Shown here in pieces: positions 59,909 to 64,000 of a stretch of 64,000 nt of DNA. The notes under the pieces were generated by a model, which ran no database searches, was not told the origin of the DNA, and saw only the letters and a list, made by a program, of their open reading frames with translations. The stretch is from Alloalcanivorax dieselolei B5 (GTDB lineage: Bacteria > Pseudomonadota > Gammaproteobacteria > Pseudomonadales > Alcanivoracaceae), in NCBI RefSeq assembly GCF_000300005.1, contig NC_018691.1:620001-684000 (forward strand), read 5' to 3'. Each line of letters begins with the position of its first letter. Positions within the stretch are counted from its first letter, which is position 1. Position numbers and translations under genes: made by a program.

Positions 59909-61120
59909 TCATGACACCTTTTGGAGGATGGGATTATGTTGTGTTCTGTAGATGCCAATTAATAAAGCCATTGGAATCCAGACGCTCGGCCAGTTGTACA
60001 TAAAAGGTGTATAGGGGTGAATGCCATCAAATAGTACAGCTACCAACCCGGTAGTCAGTGCTGCTAGTGATAGATGCGCTTGCCTTCCCTGTCGTAATGA
60101 TTTTAAAGCGGTAGGTAGCCAAATCATTGTCCATAGAGCAAGCCCTAAAAAGCCCAAATAGTAAACTAAAGAAAGATAGTAATTATGTGGATGGTCGATG
60201 GCCTCATGTACGCCGTCCATCGGGCGGACAATATGAATGGCCTCTGTCTTGTTGGACATGCCATGACCAAATAGAGGGCGCTCCTTGATCATCTCCCAAG
60301 TACCTTCCCAAATCACGATTCGGTTGCTGGAGCCTCGGTCAACAATCATACCTGGATGAATAGCAAGAATGCCGCCCGCCACAGCAACAATGAGTGCCAG
60401 TGGGATCAGAAGGCGCTTCTTTAATGTTACCAAGGGTAATACAAGACACCCGGCCATTAAGGCGACCAGCGTGGACCGGCGCTGATTGGCGATCAGGTAG
60501 ATAACGATCAATATGGTGGCAAAATAAGGCGCCAGTGTTGTCGCCCAGCTCTTGGGTAGCCGAGAGGATGCCAAAAAGGCAAAGAACGGCAAAGTTATGA
60601 AATACATACTGGCATAAAGCTGGTTGGTGTCGAGTGTGATAAAGCGATTGATTTGGAAGGTCTCAAACAATCCGCCATACAATTCGCTAGTGAATGGGCG
60701 CCCGACAACGAAATAGTAGCAATAGAAGTCGATAATTGCGATGACTGAGGCGAAGCAGACGCCGATCAGCATGCCACCCCAAAATGCTTTGGGGGCTCTT
60801 CTGATAATGGTCTCCACGAAAATGAAGAAAGTGAAGATGTGAAAGAAAGCCCTAAGAAACCGGCTGGGATTGGGTGCATCGGAAAAAAAAGTAGAGACTG
60901 TGGCATACAGGAGGAAGAAGAGTAGGGGGATGTGCTTCTTCAAAAGAGAGAGTAGGTTGGTTCGGTTGGTTTTCATCGCGTAAACAAACGCTGGAATAAA
61001 GAAAAGCGCATCCAATACGTTTAGTACGCGAGGGCGGCGGCCAAACATTAATAAGCCAGAAAACAAAAGACAGAAAGAAACTGCCATCCATAGCAATAGC
61101 AGCTTTTCTTTTCTAGCCAT
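59909..61120 (-). CDS. O-antigen ligase family membrane protein (WaaL-like), copy 1
   Basis: A 403-residue protein with about 11-12 membrane helices and the Wzy_C/WaaL pattern: a large loop with NRIVIWEGTWEMIKERPLFGHGMSNKTEAIHIVRPMDGVHEAIDHPHNYYLSLVYYLGFLGL, where the conserved His and Arg of the ligase/polymerase loop lie. It could attach O-antigen or another glycan to lipid A-core in the periplasm. It resembles the ligase-like gene at 62065-63252 but has much lower G+C, suggesting transfer from another source. Confidence 0.85.
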   Translation of the reverse strand: MARKEKLLLLWMAVSFCLLFSGLLMFGRRPRVLNVLDALFFIPAFVYAMKTNRTNLLSLLKKHIPLLFFLLYATVSTFFSDAPNPSRFLRAFFHIFTFFIFVETIIRRAPKAFWGGMLIGVCFASVIAIIDFYCYYFVVGRPFTSELYGGLFETFQINRFITLDTNQLYASMYFITLPFFAFLASSRLPKSWATTLAPYFATILIVIYLIANQRRSTLVALMAGCLVLPLVTLKKRLLIPLALIVAVAGGILAIHPGMIVDRGSSNRIVIWEGTWEMIKERPLFGHGMSNKTEAIHIVRPMDGVHEAIDHPHNYYLSLVYYLGFLGLALWTMIWLPTALKSLRQGRQAHLSLAALTTGLVAVLFDGIHPYTPFMYNWPSVWIPMALLIGIYRTQHNPILQKVS

Positions 61121-61142
61121 TGAGATGCTCCGTGTGAGTCAT

Positions 61143-62057
61143 TTATATATAGGGGGAAATGCTGTCCGGCTGATGCTTGAAGCGCTTATGCACCCACAAA
61201 TACTGCTCGGGGTGCTTGCGCACGTAGTGCTCGATGGTGCGGTTGATCAGGGCGCTGTCGGCTTCGTCGTCGCCGCTGGGGAAGTCAGGTAGCGGTTCGC
61301 CGAATTCGATCTTATAGCGCCCGCCGGGCAGGCGGTAATGGGCACAGGGGATCACCGCCGCTTTGCCCAGGCGGGCGATACGGCTGGTGGCGGTGATGGT
61401 GGCCGCCGGCACATCGAAAAACGGTGCGAATACGGCATGTTCGGTGCCGTAGTCCTGATCCGGGGCGTACCACACCACTTCGCCCTGGCGCAGCAGCCGC
61501 ACCGTTTGCCGCAAGTCGCGGCGGTCCACTGAGTGTTTTATCCAGGTGCCGCGGCCTTCGGTGATCAGGTGATCCAGCAGCGGGTTGTCATTGGGGCGGT
61601 AGACCGCACTGAAGGTAAAGAACTTGCCCAGCAGGCGGCTGCCCACATCGATGGAATTGAAGTGCATGCCCAGCAGCAGGACTCCCTGGCCGCGCTCTCG
61701 AGCGGCTTCCAGGTGCTCCAGGCCAGTGACCGAGAGCCGCTGGCCCAGGTCGATGCGGCGGTTGTGGAAGCTGCCCGCCATCTCCATCAAGGCCTCGCCG
61801 GTGCTGACCATGACTTTCCGGGCCAGGGCCTCCCGCTCGGTGTCGGAGAGTTCGGGAAAGCACAGACGCAGATTGGTCACGGCGATATGCCGCCGCTTCC
61901 TGGCCAGCCACCAGGCCACATGCCCGATGCCGCGCCCCAGCGCCAGCAGCAGGTCCCAGGGCAACTGGCCGATCAGCCAGAACAGGGCCAGGCCCACACG
62001 TGTGGGCCAAAGGCGCGGGTCGCGGGGATCCGTGGGGCGTTGTCGACGTTTAGCCAT
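61143..62057 (-). CDS. lpxL: Lipid A biosynthesis lauroyl-type acyltransferase (LpxL/HtrB family)
   Basis: A 304-residue membrane-anchored acyltransferase that adds a secondary acyl chain to Kdo2-lipid IVA. The N-terminal helix VGLALFWLIGQLPWDLLLALGRGIGHVAWWLA is followed by the family catalytic motif HFNSID (His132, Asp137), KHSVDRRDLRQTVRLLRQGEVVWYAPDQDYG and WVHKRFKHQP. Which acyl chain or position it serves (LpxL or LpxM type) cannot be decided from sequence alone. ATG 62057; a longer in-frame start overlaps the upstream gene. Confidence 0.9.
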   Translation of the reverse strand: MAKRRQRPTDPRDPRLWPTRVGLALFWLIGQLPWDLLLALGRGIGHVAWWLARKRRHIAVTNLRLCFPELSDTEREALARKVMVSTGEALMEMAGSFHNRRIDLGQRLSVTGLEHLEAARERGQGVLLLGMHFNSIDVGSRLLGKFFTFSAVYRPNDNPLLDHLITEGRGTWIKHSVDRRDLRQTVRLLRQGEVVWYAPDQDYGTEHAVFAPFFDVPAATITATSRIARLGKAAVIPCAHYRLPGGRYKIEFGEPLPDFPSGDDEADSALINRTIEHYVRKHPEQYLWVHKRFKHQPDSISPYI

Positions 62058-62064
62058 GGTGCGG

Positions 62065-63252
62065 TTACTGCGACTGCGGTTGCGGGTGCCGCACGGGCGG
62101 GCGGATGGTGTCACGGGTGCTGAGGCTGGCCAGCATCAGAGCCAGTGGCATCCACAGGCTCATCCAACTGGGGTGGAACGGCACCAGCAGATAGGCGCCC
62201 ACCGCCAGCATGGCGAGCAGGCCCGGTACCGCGGCGATCAGGAAGATCGCCCCTTCGCGCAGGTTCTGTTCACCGTCCGGCAGGCGCCAGGCGGGCACCG
62301 CCCAGGCGGCGATGAACAGAATCAGACCCACCAGCCCGGAGGAGTGGATGACCGCCAGCAGCACATTGTCCGGGTGGGGAATGATCCGCAGCGCCTCGTC
62401 CACGCCCACCAGCAGTGATTCTCCGGTTTCCTGGCTGAGGCCGTTGCCGAAGAAGGGATGGGTGAAGTACTGGCTCATGTTGCCGAGCACCTCGAAATCC
62501 AGGGACAGGTACAGCGCCACCGCCGCGGCGAGCATGCCCAGTATCCGCTGTTCCGCGCGCAGCAGTACCCAACTGAGCGCCGCCACCAGCAACATGATGC
62601 CGGTATGCCATTGCACCAGCACCAGGAAGCCGAATCCCACCAGGGCGCCGGCGGCGCGCCGTCCGCCTTTGGCACTGATGCCTTCCTCCACCGCCTGTGC
62701 CAGCAGGATGAAACAGGGCGTGACCAGGGCCATGGTGGTCAGCAGCGGGCCGGGTTGCGGCAGATCAAAAATCAAACGTACTGACTCGCCGAACAGAGGG
62801 CTGCCCAGGGACTGGGTGGTGTAGTAGCTGATCATGATCACCACCAGCAGCACGGTGGAGGTGAGGGCGCCGTTGGTCAGCGCCTGCTTGAGCGTGTGCC
62901 GGTAATACAGATGCAGCCAGCGCAGAATCCCCACCAGGGTGATGATCTCCACCACCCCGCGCACGGTGCGAGAAGTATTGGCGTTGTCCGCCCAGGCCAT
63001 GGTCAGCAGCAACCAGCCAAGCAGAGCGTACAGCGGCACCAGCCAGGGAGACAGCAGCAAGCGGCGATCGCCGCTGACCACGGCCCGGGTCAACAGGGTC
63101 AGTGACGGCAGAAAGAACAGCACGTCCACCACGTTGAGAAGGGCGACCCGGGAATGGAACAGAAAGGGTCCGGTGAACATCACCGCGAAGGAAACCGTCA
63201 ACCAAAGCCGCAGTCCCCGGCCTTCCAATACGTTAGGGCGCAATGCCGTCAT
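62065..63252 (-). CDS. O-antigen ligase family membrane protein (WaaL-like), copy 2
   Basis: A 395-residue polytopic protein paralogous to copy 1; the first 45 residues align closely (LWLTVSFAVMFTGPFLFHSRVALLNVVDVLFFLPS against LLWMAVSFCLLFSGLLMFGRRPRVLNVLDALFFIPA). The ligase loop is FFGNGLSQETGESLLVGVDEALRIIPHPDNVLLAVIHSSGLVGLILF with a conserved His-Pro-Asp-Asn. It has host-like high G+C. First gene of the minus-strand group; lpxL begins 7 bp after it. Confidence 0.86.
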   Translation of the reverse strand: MTALRPNVLEGRGLRLWLTVSFAVMFTGPFLFHSRVALLNVVDVLFFLPSLTLLTRAVVSGDRRLLLSPWLVPLYALLGWLLLTMAWADNANTSRTVRGVVEIITLVGILRWLHLYYRHTLKQALTNGALTSTVLLVVIMISYYTTQSLGSPLFGESVRLIFDLPQPGPLLTTMALVTPCFILLAQAVEEGISAKGGRRAAGALVGFGFLVLVQWHTGIMLLVAALSWVLLRAEQRILGMLAAAVALYLSLDFEVLGNMSQYFTHPFFGNGLSQETGESLLVGVDEALRIIPHPDNVLLAVIHSSGLVGLILFIAAWAVPAWRLPDGEQNLREGAIFLIAAVPGLLAMLAVGAYLLVPFHPSWMSLWMPLALMLASLSTRDTIRPPVRHPQPQSQ

Positions 63253-63411
63253 AGATGCTTATCCCGTTGATCGCTCCCGGTCCTCCATCGAGGGAGAACC
63301 TGATAAAGCCCTTGCGTGCATGTTGTCCGCCTTCACCGGCGAGTCGGAAGTGTACTGAGCGCGCCGGGGAAAAACCACAGCCCGGCGGGCAGCCGGCAGC
63401 GACGCCGGAGG

Positions 63412-63429
63412 CGACAGTGTCGACAGTGT
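63412..63429 (+). repeat. Two tandem copies of a 9-bp unit upstream of hldE
   Basis: CGACAGTGT is repeated twice without a gap in the divergent promoter region, about 15 bp before a -10-like TACACT (63436-63441). It could be an operator; no known regulator site is recognised. Confidence 0.5.
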
Positions 63430-63512
63430 CCTATGCTACACTGCGCGGCAAATATTGGCTTGCGCCGCTATTCCGACTGAGTAGGTCTGAGCAGGTGCTT
63501 GAGGAGACGGTG

Positions 63513-64000
63513 ATGCACAACCCGCAAATTCCCCCTTTCGGCCAGGCCCGGGTGCTGGTGGCCGGTGATGTCATGCTGGATCGCTACTGGCATGGGCCCA
63601 CCGGGCGCATCTCGCCGGAAGCGCCGGTGCCGGTGGTGCGGGTCACGGACATCGAGGATCGTCCCGGCGGGGCCGCCAACGTGGCCCTGAACATGGCCGC
63701 GCTGGGCGCCAAGGCCTCTCTGGTGGGGGTCACCGGTGATGATGAGGCCGCTCGTCTGCTTGAGGAGCGGCTCGCCGCGGCGGAGGTCACCAGCCGTTTT
63801 CAGAAGATCCCGGGGTTGCCCACCATCACCAAACTGCGGGTGGTGAGTCGTCAACAGCAATTGCTGAGGCTGGATTTCGAGGAATCGTTCCAGGGCGAGG
63901 ATCCGGCTCCGTTCGCCGCCGAGGTGGAGCAGGGCCTGCGTGACTGCGGGGCTCTGGTGCTTTCCGATTACGCCAAGGGCGCACTGCGGGATTGTCAGGG
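63513..64000 (+). CDS. hldE: Bifunctional heptose 7-phosphate kinase/heptose 1-phosphate adenylyltransferase HldE, 5' part
   Basis: The first 162 codons are visible before the window ends. [35 protein letters not shown] and [31 protein letters not shown] are the PfkB/ribokinase-type start of the HldE kinase domain; [11 protein letters not shown] near the edge is the expected continuation. The adenylyltransferase half would lie beyond the window. It makes ADP-heptose, the donor used by WaaC and WaaF. GAGGAG (63501-63506) precedes ATG 63513. Divergent from the ligase-like gene. Confidence 0.93.
   Translation, partial: MHNPQIPPFGQARVLVAGDVMLDRYWHGPTGRISPEAPVPVVRVTDIEDRPGGAANVALNMAALGAKASLVGVTGDDEAARLLEERLAAAEVTSRFQKIPGLPTITKLRVVSRQQQLLRLDFEESFQGEDPAPFAAEVEQGLRDCGALVLSDYAKGALRDCQ

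Noticed and set aside
1-64000. tRNA, rRNA, integrase, transposase or phage genes
   Set aside because: None was seen on either strand; all long gaps are accounted for by regulatory or repeat sequence.

Overview
The window is chromosomal DNA of a GC-rich gammaproteobacterium. The gene content and order (glnA, a DUF4124 gene and ntrBC in a row; ubiE-ubiJ-ubiB-hisE-tatABC; an LPS-core cluster with several kinases; a DUF3015/DUF4105 pair) fit Alcanivorax or Alloalcanivorax and related Pseudomonadales/Oceanospirillales. This assignment is an inference from synteny and protein character; no 16S or tRNA gene is present. I see no CRISPR, integrase, transposase or phage gene.

Layout. (1) 0-3.2 kb: a gene tail, a DUF188 protein, arfB, a YwqK-repeat secreted protein with a possible frameshifted tail, and a bile-acid:sodium-symporter family carrier. 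(2) 3.2-13.8 kb: nitrate assimilation and molybdenum cofactor. A sigma-54 promoter with upstream NtrC-like sites precedes narK, an NADH-electron-transfer subunit, nitrate reductase, mobA, moaA, moaD, moaE and a moaC-moaB fusion. These are packed with overlaps or very short gaps, and moeA follows after a repeat element. (3) 13.8-21.2 kb: ctpA and envC on the minus strand, then rhodanese, grxC and secB (plus), and trmL, a repeat lipoprotein and typA (minus). (4) 21.5-26.2 kb: a poorly understood three-gene membrane/amidoligase module (retropepsin-like protease, inactive transglutaminase with 7 TM helices, RimK-like ATP-grasp), then a PP-loop thiolation-type enzyme with a TusA-family sulfur carrier. 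(5) 26.2-31.7 kb: glnA with two NtrC enhancers and a sigma-54 promoter, a DUF4124 gene, ntrB and ntrC. (6) 31.7-36.7 kb: proline iminopeptidase, dtd, DUF3015, DUF4105 and an alpha/beta-hydrolase lipoprotein. (7) 36.7-45.7 kb, all minus strand: DUF47-pitA, argA, an FFLEELY-type protein, ubiE, ubiJ, ubiB, hisE, tatA, tatB, tatC. (8) 45.8-51.8 kb: an orphan GspE/PilB-type ATPase, glnE and ilvE. (9) 51.8-64 kb: LPS core assembly (waaF, InaA-type kinase, waaC, waaG, waaP, a GT2, a double-kinase protein) converging on a minus-strand group (O-antigen-ligase-like protein, LpxL-type acyltransferase, second ligase-like protein, GT4). The start of hldE runs off the window.

How it works together. Nitrogen is the main thread. 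NtrBC, glutamine synthetase, its adenylyltransferase GlnE and the nitrate operon all lie here, and I find NtrC-type palindromes (TGCAC-N6/7-GGTGCA type) upstream of the nitrate operon, glnA and ntrB. The second thread is the cell envelope: LPS core, Tat export, EnvC and CtpA.

The most unusual signal is a family of intergenic elements at 12319-12551, 43613-43715 and 47644-47850. Each is bounded by inverted arrays of an octamer with a fixed five-base part (CACGCNNN on one side, GCGTGNNN on the other). Two of them share a related core, and one ends in seven exact copies of an 8-bp unit just upstream of glnE.
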